Of a stretch of 54,846 nt of DNA, positions 7,695-16,354 are shown piece by piece. Both the position numbers and the translations under genes were made by a program. Each line of letters opens with the position of its first letter. Position 1 is the first letter of the stretch. The notes under the pieces were generated by a model. It was not told the origin of the DNA and made no database searches. It worked only from the letters and a program-made list of their open reading frames with translations. Origin of the DNA: Rhodoferax sp. (GTDB taxonomy: Bacteria > Pseudomonadota > Gammaproteobacteria > Burkholderiales > Burkholderiaceae_C); contig NZ_JANXMU010000014.1 of NCBI RefSeq assembly GCF_025354435.1, positions 1 through 54,846 on the forward strand, in the 5' to 3' direction.

Positions 7695-8339
7695 TTATTG
7701 GGAGTTTGCTGCGCTCTGCACCAGCGCGGCCATGGCATCCGTCTCTGCCATGCCTCTTGTTTGCAATCCGGCCACCACACCCAAGCGGTCTTCCAGCGTG
7801 CGGTTTTGGCTGACTTTCCATTTGCCCACCCAGCGCTGTACCGGGATTTCGATGCCGACAATGGCCCCCAGCATGGTGTCGATGTAGTCGGCGGGCGCGT
7901 CGGCCACTTGCCAGGGTTGGGCCTGTGGCGCTTCGTGCAGGGCGGTGAGCCGCGTCACCAGGGCCAGCAACTGTGTCCGGTCGTCGAATACCCGCGCGGT
8001 GCCGTGCGCATGCACCACTGCATAGTTCCAGGTCGGCACCACCTTGCCGTGGACCGGCTTGCCGGGGTACCAGGACGGCGATATATAGGCCTCGGGCCCC
8101 TGGAACACCACCACCGTTGCGGCGGCGGTCAGCGCCCGCCACACCGGGTTGGCCCGCGCCACATGGCCGACCAGCGTGCCGTGGGGCCCCCGGTCGGCAT
8201 CCAGCAGGAACGGGATGTGGTTGACCAGCAGCTCGCCATCCGTCTGTGGCACCACCCAGGTGGACAGCGGGTGGGCCCGCACCAGTGCGTGCAGGGTGGC
8301 GGGGTCGGTTTCTTCGAAGTGTTTGGGCAGGTAGGTCAT
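7695..8339 (-). CDS. FMN-binding negative transcriptional regulator (PaiB family)
   Basis: A 214-residue protein of the PaiB/FMN-binding split-barrel family. Recognisable segments are MTYLPKHFEETD, HIPFLLD, GHVARANPVWRAL, FQGPEAYISPSWYPGK and VPTWNYAVVHAHG. The last two are family signatures. C-terminal KWKVSQNRTLEDRLGV is also typical. PaiB in Bacillus affects protease and sporulation genes; elsewhere the function is unclear and the name describes the fold. It lies eight bases after an osmC-like gene on the same strand, so the two are likely co-transcribed. The ATG at 8339 fits the family N-terminus. Confidence 0.88.
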   Translation of the reverse strand: MTYLPKHFEETDPATLHALVRAHPLSTWVVPQTDGELLVNHIPFLLDADRGPHGTLVGHVARANPVWRALTAAATVVVFQGPEAYISPSWYPGKPVHGKVVPTWNYAVVHAHGTARVFDDRTQLLALVTRLTALHEAPQAQPWQVADAPADYIDTMLGAIVGIEIPVQRWVGKWKVSQNRTLEDRLGVVAGLQTRGMAETDAMAALVQSAANSQ

Positions 8340-8347
8340 GGTGTTTT

Positions 8348-8818
8348 TCAGACGGGTTCGCACAGGACTTCGGTTTTGACCGAGTTGGCGATGTAGCACG
8401 CCTCGTGCGCGGCGTGGTGCAGTTGTTCTAGCGCCGCGCGGGTCGGCGCACGGCCATCTGCGAATTGCGCATGCGGGCGTAGCAGCACCTGGGTCATGGC
8501 CATGCGGCCATCGGCGTTGCGCGCCATCTGGCCCACGGCCGCATCGGCGTAGTGGTCTACCACCCAGCCCGCCTTGGCCGCCAAGTGCAAAAACCACAGC
8601 ATGTGGCAGCTCGACAGCGAAGCCACAAACGCCTCTTCCGGGTCGACCGCGGTCGGGTCCGAGAACGGCAGCGGCACCGAATGCGGCGACGACGACGCGG
8701 GCATCGCAAAGCCGCCGTCGAACTGCCAGGCGTGGCGGCGGCTGTAGCGCTGGTCGGTAAAGGGCTCGGGCGGATCGGTGGCGCGCTGCCAGACGACGGT
8801 GGCGGTGAATTCGGCCAT
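8348..8818 (-). CDS. OsmC family peroxiredoxin-like protein
   Basis: A 156-residue OsmC/Ohr-fold protein. DPEEAFVASLSSCHMLWFLHLA carries the first redox cysteine (SSCHM). The second expected cysteine lies in HHAAHEACYIANSVKTEV near the C-terminus (ACYIANSV). Such proteins reduce organic peroxides with thiols. The start MAEFTATVVW is the family N-terminus; a longer frame to 8869 exists but its first 17 residues look unrelated. It precedes the PaiB-like gene by eight bases, which suggests one transcript under oxidative or flavin-related control. A second, different OsmC protein is encoded at 43339-43743. Confidence 0.88.
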   Translation of the reverse strand: MAEFTATVVWQRATDPPEPFTDQRYSRRHAWQFDGGFAMPASSSPHSVPLPFSDPTAVDPEEAFVASLSSCHMLWFLHLAAKAGWVVDHYADAAVGQMARNADGRMAMTQVLLRPHAQFADGRAPTRAALEQLHHAAHEACYIANSVKTEVLCEPV

Positions 8819-8919
8819 GCAGAGGGGCTCCAGGGGTGGGGTGACTGCCCCGCAGTTTATCGGGGCCATGCCGGTAGCCGCACAGTGCCACAGGCCGTTG
8901 CGTAAAGTAGCTGCTATTT

Positions 8920-8974
8920 GCTATATTAAATATAGCTATGTGTGTAGAGGGAATATACGGTAGAGGCCATTTTT
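8920..8974 (+). repeat. Dispersed CTAG palindromic repeat, copy 4 (degenerate)
   Basis: GCTATATTAAATATAGCTA ... TAGAGGCCATTTTT retains the AT-rich start and the GAGGCCATTT end of the family, but the CTAGCGC core has decayed. It lies between the osmC-like gene and the small ORF at 9003. GCTATATTTAATATAGC-like dyad remains at the left. Confidence 0.55.
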
Positions 8975-9002
8975 CTTAAAAATTTTAACCACCACTCGCG
9001 GC

Positions 9003-9221
9003 TTAGGCGCGCAGGTTGATGTGCTGGCCAAGAGCTTGCCCCAGCCCGTTGGAGATAGCTTGCGGTGGCATGGAAACATTGAAGTGGTTATCGGGTGCCG
9101 CGACCGGCGTTGCAGACGGGCCGTCCGGACTGGACGCTTTGGCCGGTGCATTGGCGGAGGCCGTGGCGGATTTGGGTGTTACCGGTGCCAGGCTGCTGGA
9201 CGAGACGGAGCTGACGGACAT
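9003..9221 (-). CDS. Small hypothetical Ser/Ala/Pro-rich protein
   Basis: A 72-residue protein, MSVSSVSSSSLAPVTPKSAT at the start and SNGLGQALGQHINLRA at the end. It has no signal peptide, membrane segment or cysteine. The end LGQHIN-xx-A and the start V-S-S-V resemble the small YjfB-like 'putative motility protein' family, but the middle is low-complexity and the match is weak. AAAGG lies eight bases before the ATG, which supports translation. It is isolated between a decayed repeat copy and tRNA-Arg. Could be a real small gene or chance. Confidence 0.45.
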   Translation of the reverse strand: MSVSSVSSSSLAPVTPKSATASANAPAKASSPDGPSATPVAAPDNHFNVSMPPQAISNGLGQALGQHINLRA

Positions 9222-9348
9222 ATGTGCCTTTCGCAGGTTCGGGCACAGGGCTGGCGGCGCGGTGGGCACGGCAACTTGTGCGCAAACCAGTTTAGCGGGT
9301 GCCTGTGCGACAGAACGCGGGCTTTACCAACAGGCTACAAGGAGCCAT

Positions 9349-9424
9349 GGTCCCCTCGACAGGAATCGAACCTGTATTTAGCACTTAGGAGGCACTCGTT
9401 CTATCCGTTGAACTACAAGGGGAC
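9349..9424 (-). tRNA. tRNA-Arg (anticodon CCU)
   Basis: On the minus strand the acceptor arm GTCCCCT pairs with AGGGGAC over seven base pairs. The T arm ACAGG-TTCGATT-CCTGT is perfect. The anticodon loop CTCCTAA gives anticodon CCU, closed by AGTGC/GTGCT with two G-U pairs. D-arm features TAGTTCAACGGATAGAAC are present. CCA is not encoded; the base after the acceptor stem is C. It decodes the rare AGG codon. Confidence 0.95.
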
Positions 9425-9457
9425 GGCGGATTGTAGGGCCTGCGCCGGGGTGGTTTT

Positions 9458-12400
9458 TTAGTCGTACTGCAAGGTGAAGATCAGGTCGATGGCGCTTTGC
9501 TCGCCGGTTTGGCCGCGCAGGGTGAAGCGCTTGCTCAGGTCGTAGAAGATGTACAGCGTGCCCAGCGTACCGGCCAGGCTGTGCTCGTAGGCCACATAGA
9601 AATTGCGCGACAGGCGCTTGCCGAAGGTGACGGCGGCGGCGCTGGTGGTGCCGTCGGACTTGTTGGCGCTGCCGCTGAACGACAGTTCATCCAGGCCCAA
9701 GGCCGAGGCCAGCCCGCCCGACAGGCCTTTGCCGTTGCCGCCCAACAGGGCCAGCGCGGCCTGTTGCAGCACGGCACCTTCGGCCCCGCCGTTGGCGGCG
9801 CTGCGGCCCAGCACCAGCCAGGCCAGCTTTTCGGCATCGGACAGGTCGGAGTCGGAGTACAGGCGGATGTTGGGCAACAGCGCGGTGCCGTTGATCTGCA
9901 CGCCCACGCGCACGCTGAGGTTGGGCCGGATGGCCAGCACGTCGAGCGACGGGTTGTCGTAAGGGCCGTTGAAGCGCAGGATGCCTTCTTCGATGTCCAG
10001 CGCCTGGCCGTAGGCTTTGAAGCTGCCGCGCGTGGTGCGCAGCTCGCCGGTGACGCGCGGCCCGGCCAGGGTGGGGCCCGCGCGCAGGAGCAGCTTGCCG
10101 GTGAGACGTGTGTCCAGGCCCCGGCCCACCAGGTGGAAATCGTCACCCAGGTCGAGGGTGACGTTGACCTCGGGGGTATTGCTGGCCGCCACCGGGGCTG
10201 CGGTGGACGGTGTGGTGGTGCTGGACCGTTTGCGCACCAGCACATCGCTGCCCAGGGTGGGGGCAGACTCGTCGGGCAGGATGAACAAAGCCTGGTCGGC
10301 CTTGAGTGCGCCTTGTAGCGCCAGTTTGCCCTGCGCCAGGGTGGCTTGCAGGGTGCCGGAAACCGTCAGGCGGCGATCGGCCCGGGCGGAGATGCGCAGG
10401 GTTTTGGCCTGCGCCTGGATGTCCATTTGGATGCCTGCCGGGGCGGTGTTGCTCCAGCGCACATTGCCAGTGGCGCTGAGGCTGCCGCCGTCCCCACTGG
10501 GCGGTGCTGTGGTGGAGTTGGCGGCGGTGGGCGCACCGCGCAGGCTGAATTCGGTGATGTTCAGGCGCTGGCCGTCCAGGCTGGCACGCAGGCGGCCATC
10601 GCGTAGCTCAATGCCTTCGACCACCGAGCGCAGCGCCAGATCATCGGCCTGCAGCGTGCCGGTCCATAGCGGTGCCAGGCGGGTGCCGCCGAGGGTGGCA
10701 TTGGCCGCCAGCGTGCCGCCCAGCCGCCAGCCGGGCGGGGCCAGCACCGACCAGATGCCGACCCGGGGCAGGGATGCGCGCACCGTGCCGTTGAGCGGTG
10801 CGTCGGTGGGCCAGAGCCAGCTGCCGTCGGTCTGGCGCACCTGGGTACTCAGCTCGGCCTCGGCCTGGCCCGCGCGTTCGCTGTCCCAGCGCAGGCTGGC
10901 GCTGAGCTTGTCACCGTCGGTGCGCAGGCCGATGCGGGCTGTACGGATGCCTGCGCTGATGGTGCTGGGTGTGCCGTTGGCTGCATCGTCGCCGTTCAGC
11001 AGTTGCAGATCGCCGCTCTTGCGGTACAGGTTGGCACTGACCTGCAGGGTTTGTGCGGCCTGCACGTTCCAGTCGCCGTCCAGCAGCAGATCGCCCTTGA
11101 GGCCGAGCTGGGCCAGTTGGCCGTTGCCTGCGGCCAAGGTTTCCAGCCAGCCCATGGGCAGGCCTTGCAGCGTGCCCTGGGTGCGCAGCAGGCTGCGGGA
11201 GCCGTCGTGCGACCAGGCCACTGGCTGCCAGGCAATGCGCACGCTGCCCGGGACCGGGCCTTTGACGCTGGCGCTGCCTGCAGCCGCATCTACCGAGGTG
11301 CGGGTGCCTTGGAGGGCCAGGGCCTGGTCAAGCTGCAGTGTCCAGGGGCCAGGGCGGGTGCTGTCTTGCATCTCCAGGGCCAGGCTGGCGATGCGGGCTT
11401 GCCAGTGGTTGGCCGTACCGAGCCCGCCGGTGGCATGGGTGGTGAGGCTGGCGCGCTGGGTGCCGGTGGCCAGCTCGCCTTGCAGGGTGACAACCAGCGC
11501 GCCCAGACTGCCGGATGCATCCAGCTGCAGTTTGCGCAGGCTGATGGGGTTGCCGGTGGCGGGGCGAATATCCAGCGTCGGCACGGCGAGTTGGGCTGTG
11601 AGCTGGAAAGGGGGCGTGCCCGCTTTGCCAGGAGCAAGGGCACTGGCCCAGCCGCCCGTCCAGCGCCCGGTCAGCTCGGCCTGGCCCAGGATATCGCCGG
11701 GCAGGCTGGCGGCCACACCGGGCAGGCGGGCCAGCCAACGGGTGGCTTGGCCCGCGTCGGGCACGTGCAGGGCAAAGTCGCCCGCGCCTTGCGACGCGCT
11801 GATCTGGCCTTGCACATCGGCCTGCGCGCCGGGCAGGCTCAGGTGTAACTGGCCTTTGGCGGCGCGGGTGGCGAGGGTCAGGTCGAGCTTGCCTTGCAGC
11901 AGCGCATCGTCGGTTTGCAGTTTCAGGGCCGACAGGTTCAGAGTGCCCGCGGCCCAGCGGCCCGTGGCCTGGGCGGTTTGGATGCGCAGACCTTGCAACG
12001 CAGCGATGGCGGGCGCTTTGGCCGAGGGTTGCAATGCGGCATCGAAGCGGATGGCGGCGGCGATGCTGCTGGCAGTGACCCGCCCGTCCAGCAAGGCGGG
12101 GGCCATGCGGGTGTGCAGGGCGGCGGGGTTGATGCGCAAGAGCTTGGCTTCGGCCGTCCAGTCGGTGGAGCCCGCGCCAGTCCAGCGGCCCTGAAGTTGC
12201 ACATCGCCTTTGCCGAGCTGGGCGCTCAGCGACTCAATAACCCAGGCCCCTTGCTGGTACTGCAGCCGGGTGTTGGCGTGGTCCAGCGGCACCCGGTTTT
12301 TGTCCCACGGGCCGCTCAGGCGGTTGTCTAGGGTGGCTTCTGCGCGCCAGGCGGTACCAGTGGCCAAGGGATCAGGCCGGACATGGGCACTGCCGCTGAG

Positions 12401-13297
12401 CAGGGTGTGCGGTGCATCGGGCCACAGATCGGCCAGGTTGAGTTGCTGGAAGCTGGCCTCGGCCTGGTGCACCGGCTGTGCGGCCCAGGGGTGGATCTGC
12501 GCGGACAGCGTGGCTTGCAAGGCGGTGGAGGTGCTGGGTGTGACCCGGGCTTGAATTTGCAACAGCGCATCTTGCCCCGCCAGTGGTCCGCTGGCCGATG
12601 CGGTGGCCGCCACGGTAAGGGAGCGGGTGTTGCCGGGCAGGATGGTGTCCACGCTGCCTTGTACGTTGGCTTGCAGCGTGAGCGGGCTGCGGGCCAGCAG
12701 TGTGGCCTGGCCTGCGTACCGGCCCGACGCGACTTGGACACTGTTGACGGTGAGCTGGTGCTGGGTGCCGTCATAGCGGTAGTTCCCAGCCAATTGCGCT
12801 AGTTGTAGAGCCGGTGGGCCTTGCCAGCGTAGATCGGCAATCTCGAACGGCAGGTCCACCTGTAGCGGCAGCACGATCTCAGACGGCAGCACTGTGGGTT
12901 CGGTGGACGGGGTTTGCGCAATGCTGAGCTGGCCGATATGCAGCCGCCCCAGGCGCAGTTCATGCTGCAGCAGGCGGTCGAGTTGCCACTCCACGGCGAT
13001 GTCCTGGGCTTCCACCTGCAGGCCGGGGCTGCGGTAGGCCAGACTGCCGATGTGGCCGCCCTGGCGGACCGAGCCTGTCACTTCGCTGGTTTCCAGCGTA
13101 TGGCCTGCGGGCAGGTAGGCAGCGGCACGGGCCAGGGTGCTGGCCAGCGAGGTGTCGGTGCCCAGCCAGGCCCAGAGCGCGCCAGCCGCTATGGCCAGTG
13201 CGGCCAGTACCAGCAGGGGCGCACACAGCAACCACAGCAGGCGTTTGCCCGAGGGACTCCAGCGCCGCTGGGTAGCCGGGGGCTTTTCGGTGCTCAA
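9458..13297 (-). CDS. tamB: Translocation and assembly module subunit TamB
   Basis: A 1279-residue inner-membrane-anchored periplasmic protein. The N-terminus has one membrane segment (RLLWLLCAPLLVLAALAIAA, about residues 20-39). A long beta-rich body follows. The C-terminal domain (DUF490/TamB) ends FTLQYD, with GRSAANGGAEGAVLQQAA and FGKRLSRNFYVAYEHSLAG before it. TamB spans the periplasm and, with TamA, supports outer-membrane protein assembly and probably phospholipid transport. I place the start at a TTG (13297) that overlaps the tamA stop as TTGA, because the longer frame would run 200 bases into tamA. A GTG or ATG start nearby in frame is lacking. Confidence 0.93.
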   Translation of the reverse strand: MSTEKPPATQRRWSPSGKRLLWLLCAPLLVLAALAIAAGALWAWLGTDTSLASTLARAAAYLPAGHTLETSEVTGSVRQGGHIGSLAYRSPGLQVEAQDIAVEWQLDRLLQHELRLGRLHIGQLSIAQTPSTEPTVLPSEIVLPLQVDLPFEIADLRWQGPPALQLAQLAGNYRYDGTQHQLTVNSVQVASGRYAGQATLLARSPLTLQANVQGSVDTILPGNTRSLTVAATASASGPLAGQDALLQIQARVTPSTSTALQATLSAQIHPWAAQPVHQAEASFQQLNLADLWPDAPHTLLSGSAHVRPDPLATGTAWRAEATLDNRLSGPWDKNRVPLDHANTRLQYQQGAWVIESLSAQLGKGDVQLQGRWTGAGSTDWTAEAKLLRINPAALHTRMAPALLDGRVTASSIAAAIRFDAALQPSAKAPAIAALQGLRIQTAQATGRWAAGTLNLSALKLQTDDALLQGKLDLTLATRAAKGQLHLSLPGAQADVQGQISASQGAGDFALHVPDAGQATRWLARLPGVAASLPGDILGQAELTGRWTGGWASALAPGKAGTPPFQLTAQLAVPTLDIRPATGNPISLRKLQLDASGSLGALVVTLQGELATGTQRASLTTHATGGLGTANHWQARIASLALEMQDSTRPGPWTLQLDQALALQGTRTSVDAAAGSASVKGPVPGSVRIAWQPVAWSHDGSRSLLRTQGTLQGLPMGWLETLAAGNGQLAQLGLKGDLLLDGDWNVQAAQTLQVSANLYRKSGDLQLLNGDDAANGTPSTISAGIRTARIGLRTDGDKLSASLRWDSERAGQAEAELSTQVRQTDGSWLWPTDAPLNGTVRASLPRVGIWSVLAPPGWRLGGTLAANATLGGTRLAPLWTGTLQADDLALRSVVEGIELRDGRLRASLDGQRLNITEFSLRGAPTAANSTTAPPSGDGGSLSATGNVRWSNTAPAGIQMDIQAQAKTLRISARADRRLTVSGTLQATLAQGKLALQGALKADQALFILPDESAPTLGSDVLVRKRSSTTTPSTAAPVAASNTPEVNVTLDLGDDFHLVGRGLDTRLTGKLLLRAGPTLAGPRVTGELRTTRGSFKAYGQALDIEEGILRFNGPYDNPSLDVLAIRPNLSVRVGVQINGTALLPNIRLYSDSDLSDAEKLAWLVLGRSAANGGAEGAVLQQAALALLGGNGKGLSGGLASALGLDELSFSGSANKSDGTTSAAAVTFGKRLSRNFYVAYEHSLAGTLGTLYIFYDLSKRFTLRGQTGEQSAIDLIFTLQYD

Positions 13298-15138
13298 AAG
13301 CTGAACCCTACGCTCATGTGCAGGCGTGCCTTGTGGGTGGCTACACCGTAGGCGATGTCCATTTGCACTGGCCCCACCGGGCTGCGCCAGCGCACGCCGC
13401 CGCCCACGCCGACCTTGGTTTCCAGGGCTTTCACGGTATTGGCCACGGCACCGGCATCGACAAACAGCGCCGTCTCCCAGGCGCTGGGTTTGCCGTTGAT
13501 GACGATGGGCCGTTGCCATTCAAAGCTGCCCGATGCCATGTAGCGCCCGGCAGTCACCGACCCGCTGCGGCCCACCACGCCGATTTCCTGGTAACCGTAG
13601 CCGCGCACGGTGGTGTCGCCGCCGGTTAAAAACTGCTGGGTGCTGGGTACGTTGGCATCGGCTTTGGCCACCACGGCACCCGCTTCGGCCCGCAGCGCCA
13701 GACGGCCGGCCCGCATGAACAGGCCATCGCCGGGCAGCAGCTTGCCTAGCGGAAAGTAACCCAACCAGCGCGTCAGGGTGCGGGTGTAGGGCTGGCGGTC
13801 AGACCCCAGGGTAAAGCCGCCGCCCAGTTCCACCGCTACACCGTAACCCTGGGTAGGGGTGCGGATGTCGTCAAAGTCGCGGCGTGTCCAGGCGTAGTTG
13901 GCGCTGATGGCGCTGGACGCCACCGTGGGGTCGGTGCCGCTGGTGGTCAGCGCGTGGTCGTATTGCAGGTAAACGTTGCGGTCAATGTGGTCGTTGCCCT
14001 GGGTACGCCCGGCCCGCAGACGCTGGCTGTTGGTGACGGTGTCGCTTAGGTCCTGGTGCTGCACTTGGGCCGAAGTGACCCAGCGCCAGTTGCTGGCATC
14101 GGGCGGACCGGTGAGCTCGGTGCCCAGGGTTTGCGTGTCTTTGTCCAGGCTGAGCTTGGAGATGGCGCGCCACTGCAGCCAAGGCAGCTGGTGGTGGGTG
14201 TGCTCGGCCGACAGGCGCGGCCCGCTGTCGGTGCTAAAGCCCACGCCCAGTACCAGTTTTTGCAGTTTGGCCTCACGCAGCTGGGCTACCACGGGCGCGG
14301 CTTGCGGGTCGCCACTGGTGTCCAGAGTCAAAAATACCGAGTCGAAATAGCCGCTGTCGGCCAGCCGCTGCTGGGTTTGCAGCAGTTGCGCCTGGCTGTA
14401 GTCGGCCCCGGTGGGCAGCTGGGCCAGGCGGCTGACCAACTCGGCGTTGTAGCGCTGCAGGCCGCGCAGGTCCAGCGGGCCAAACCGGTAGGCAGGCCCC
14501 GATGCCAAGGTGACGCTGAGCTGGGCGGTTTGCGTGTCGGGGTCAATGTCAGCCAGGCTGTTGCTGATCTCGCCGGTGGGAAAGCGCTGCACCGTCAGGT
14601 TGCGCAGGGCCTGGGTCTTGGCATCGTCCCAGGCATCCTGGGTAAAGGGCGTGCCGGGCCCCAGCGGCCAGTCGGCGCGGATGGTAGTGCGCAGCGATGC
14701 GTCTGCTGCGTCATCGGCTATCGGGCCGGTGAAGTCAATCTGTACTGCGTTAATGCGCACAGGCTCACCGGGCTCGACGGTCAGGGTGATGTCGCGCGGG
14801 GCGCTGGTGCTTTGCGGGGTAAGCGTCAGCTTCAGTGTGACTTGGGCCGCAAAGTAACCCTGCGTGGCCAGTAGGTCGTGGGCATTGCGCTCGGCGGCTT
14901 GCATCAGCCGCGCCAATTCGGTGTTGTCCAGGTCAGTCAGGCTGCGGTAACGCTGCAATTCCAGGTGTTTTAGAAGCAGATCGCGGATTTTCTCGGGAGC
15001 TTCGACATGGAGGTCAAAAGCGAACGGCAGCGAAGGCGTAGCCATTGTGGATGGCTCAGAGGGCGCTTGCGCCCACAGCGTGCCGGGCAAGCACGCCAGC
15101 AAACACCACATCCATGCCTGCACCCTGAATCTGTGCAT
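13294..15138 (-). CDS. tamA: Translocation and assembly module subunit TamA (Omp85 family)
   Basis: A 614-residue outer-membrane protein. It starts with a signal peptide (MHRFRVQAWMWCLLACLPGT, cleavage after LWA). POTRA domains occupy about residues 40-260, with landmarks VTLKLTLTPQ and FGPLDLRGLQRYNAELV. A 16-strand-type barrel follows, ending in VGPVQMDIAYGVATHKARLHMSVGFSF with the aromatic last residue typical of barrels. GDTTVRGYGYQEIG is the Omp85 loop-6 VRGY motif. It works with TamB, whose gene overlaps its stop codon. The preceding gene on this strand (VWA protein) ends three bases upstream of the start, so these genes may share a transcript. Confidence 0.94.
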   Translation of the reverse strand: MHRFRVQAWMWCLLACLPGTLWAQAPSEPSTMATPSLPFAFDLHVEAPEKIRDLLLKHLELQRYRSLTDLDNTELARLMQAAERNAHDLLATQGYFAAQVTLKLTLTPQSTSAPRDITLTVEPGEPVRINAVQIDFTGPIADDAADASLRTTIRADWPLGPGTPFTQDAWDDAKTQALRNLTVQRFPTGEISNSLADIDPDTQTAQLSVTLASGPAYRFGPLDLRGLQRYNAELVSRLAQLPTGADYSQAQLLQTQQRLADSGYFDSVFLTLDTSGDPQAAPVVAQLREAKLQKLVLGVGFSTDSGPRLSAEHTHHQLPWLQWRAISKLSLDKDTQTLGTELTGPPDASNWRWVTSAQVQHQDLSDTVTNSQRLRAGRTQGNDHIDRNVYLQYDHALTTSGTDPTVASSAISANYAWTRRDFDDIRTPTQGYGVAVELGGGFTLGSDRQPYTRTLTRWLGYFPLGKLLPGDGLFMRAGRLALRAEAGAVVAKADANVPSTQQFLTGGDTTVRGYGYQEIGVVGRSGSVTAGRYMASGSFEWQRPIVINGKPSAWETALFVDAGAVANTVKALETKVGVGGGVRWRSPVGPVQMDIAYGVATHKARLHMSVGFSF

Positions 15139-15141
15139 TGC

Positions 15142-16332
15142 TTATTTCGACAGCAGCCGCATGGTTTCTTCCAGACCTTTCAGGGTCAGGGGAAACATGC
15201 GCTGGCCCACCAGTTGCTGGACGATGCTGATGCTTTGTCGGTATTCCCACAGGCCTTGCGGCTCGGGGTTGATCCAGGCAAATTTAGGGAAGGCGTTGGT
15301 GAGCCGCTGCAGCCACACCGCACCGGCCTCCTCGCTGCTGTATTCCACGCTGCCACCGGGTTGCAAAATTTCATAGGGGCTCATGGTCGCGTCGCCGATG
15401 AACAGCAGCTTGTAGTCTTTGTTGTACTTGCGGATCACATCCCAGGTGGAGAACTTTTCGGTGTAGCGGCGGCGGTTGTGCTTCCACATGAAGTCGTAGA
15501 CGCAGTTGTGGAAGTAGTAGAACTCCAGGTGCTTGAACTCGCTTTTGCTGGCGCTGAACAGCTCTTCCACCCGCTGTACATGCTCGTCCATGCTGCCGCC
15601 CACATCCATCAGCAGCAGTACTTTGACGTTATTGTGCCGCTCTGGCACCATTTTGATGTCGAGATAACCGGCGTTGGCGGCGGTAGAGCGGATGGTGTCG
15701 TCCAGGTCCAGTTCGTCGGCATGGCCTTCGCGGGCAAATTTGCGCAGGCGGCGCAGCGCCACCTTGATGTTGCGCGTGCCGAGTTCCTGGCTGTCGTCGT
15801 AGTCTTTAAAGGCCCGCTGGTCCCATACCTTCACGGCGCTTTTGTTGCGGCTTTTATCCTGGCCGATGCGGATGCCTTCGGGGTTGTAGCCATTGGCTCC
15901 AAAGGGGCTGGTGCCGCTGGTGCCAATCCACTTACTACCGCCTTCGTGGCGTTCTTTTTGCTCTTCAAAGCGTTTCTTCAGCGTTTCCATGAGCTTGTCC
16001 CAGCCCATTTTCTCGATCTTGGACTTTTCTTCGGGGCTGAGTTCAAGCTCCAGGTTTTTGCGCAGCCACTCCAGCGGAATATCTTGCGTGAAGTCGGTAA
16101 TGGCTTCCACGCCTTTGAAGTAGGTGGCGAAAGCCTGGTCAAACTTGTCGTAGTGCTTTTCGTCTTTGACTAGCGTACAGCGGCTTAAATAGTAAAAGTC
16201 ATCTATCTTGTAGCTATCTTCGCTGTTCGGGCCCACTACGCCAGCTTTGAGCGCTTCCAGCAGGCTCAGGTACTCCTTCACCGAAACCGGCAGCTTGGCG
16301 GAGCGCAGGGTGTAGAAGAAGTCGATCAGCAT
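15142..16332 (-). CDS. VWA-domain protein (CoxE/YehP-like) paired with MoxR ATPase
   Basis: A 396-residue cytoplasmic protein starting MLIDFFYTLRSAKLPVSVKE. The N-terminal half is helical and charged. The C-terminal half is a von Willebrand A domain: VLLLMDVGGSMDEHVQRV holds the metal-site motif, here DVGGS instead of the canonical DxSxS. YYFHNCVYDFMW, LLFIGDATMSPYE and FAWINPEP follow. The gene lies 22 bases after moxR on the same strand. MoxR-VWA pairs are thought to act as chaperones that insert cofactors or mature metalloenzymes; the client here is not visible. The start at 16332 is preferred to 16404 because the extra residues are unlike the family. Confidence 0.9.
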   Translation of the reverse strand: MLIDFFYTLRSAKLPVSVKEYLSLLEALKAGVVGPNSEDSYKIDDFYYLSRCTLVKDEKHYDKFDQAFATYFKGVEAITDFTQDIPLEWLRKNLELELSPEEKSKIEKMGWDKLMETLKKRFEEQKERHEGGSKWIGTSGTSPFGANGYNPEGIRIGQDKSRNKSAVKVWDQRAFKDYDDSQELGTRNIKVALRRLRKFAREGHADELDLDDTIRSTAANAGYLDIKMVPERHNNVKVLLLMDVGGSMDEHVQRVEELFSASKSEFKHLEFYYFHNCVYDFMWKHNRRRYTEKFSTWDVIRKYNKDYKLLFIGDATMSPYEILQPGGSVEYSSEEAGAVWLQRLTNAFPKFAWINPEPQGLWEYRQSISIVQQLVGQRMFPLTLKGLEETMRLLSK

Positions 16333-16354
16333 CGTTGGAGGATAGCTCTGGCGG

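Noticed and set aside
10017-12194. 725-codon open frame on the plus strand
   Set aside because: Lies antisense within tamB; high-GC coding DNA often leaves such frames open. Composition (Arg/Ser/Pro-rich) and lack of domains mark it as a shadow.
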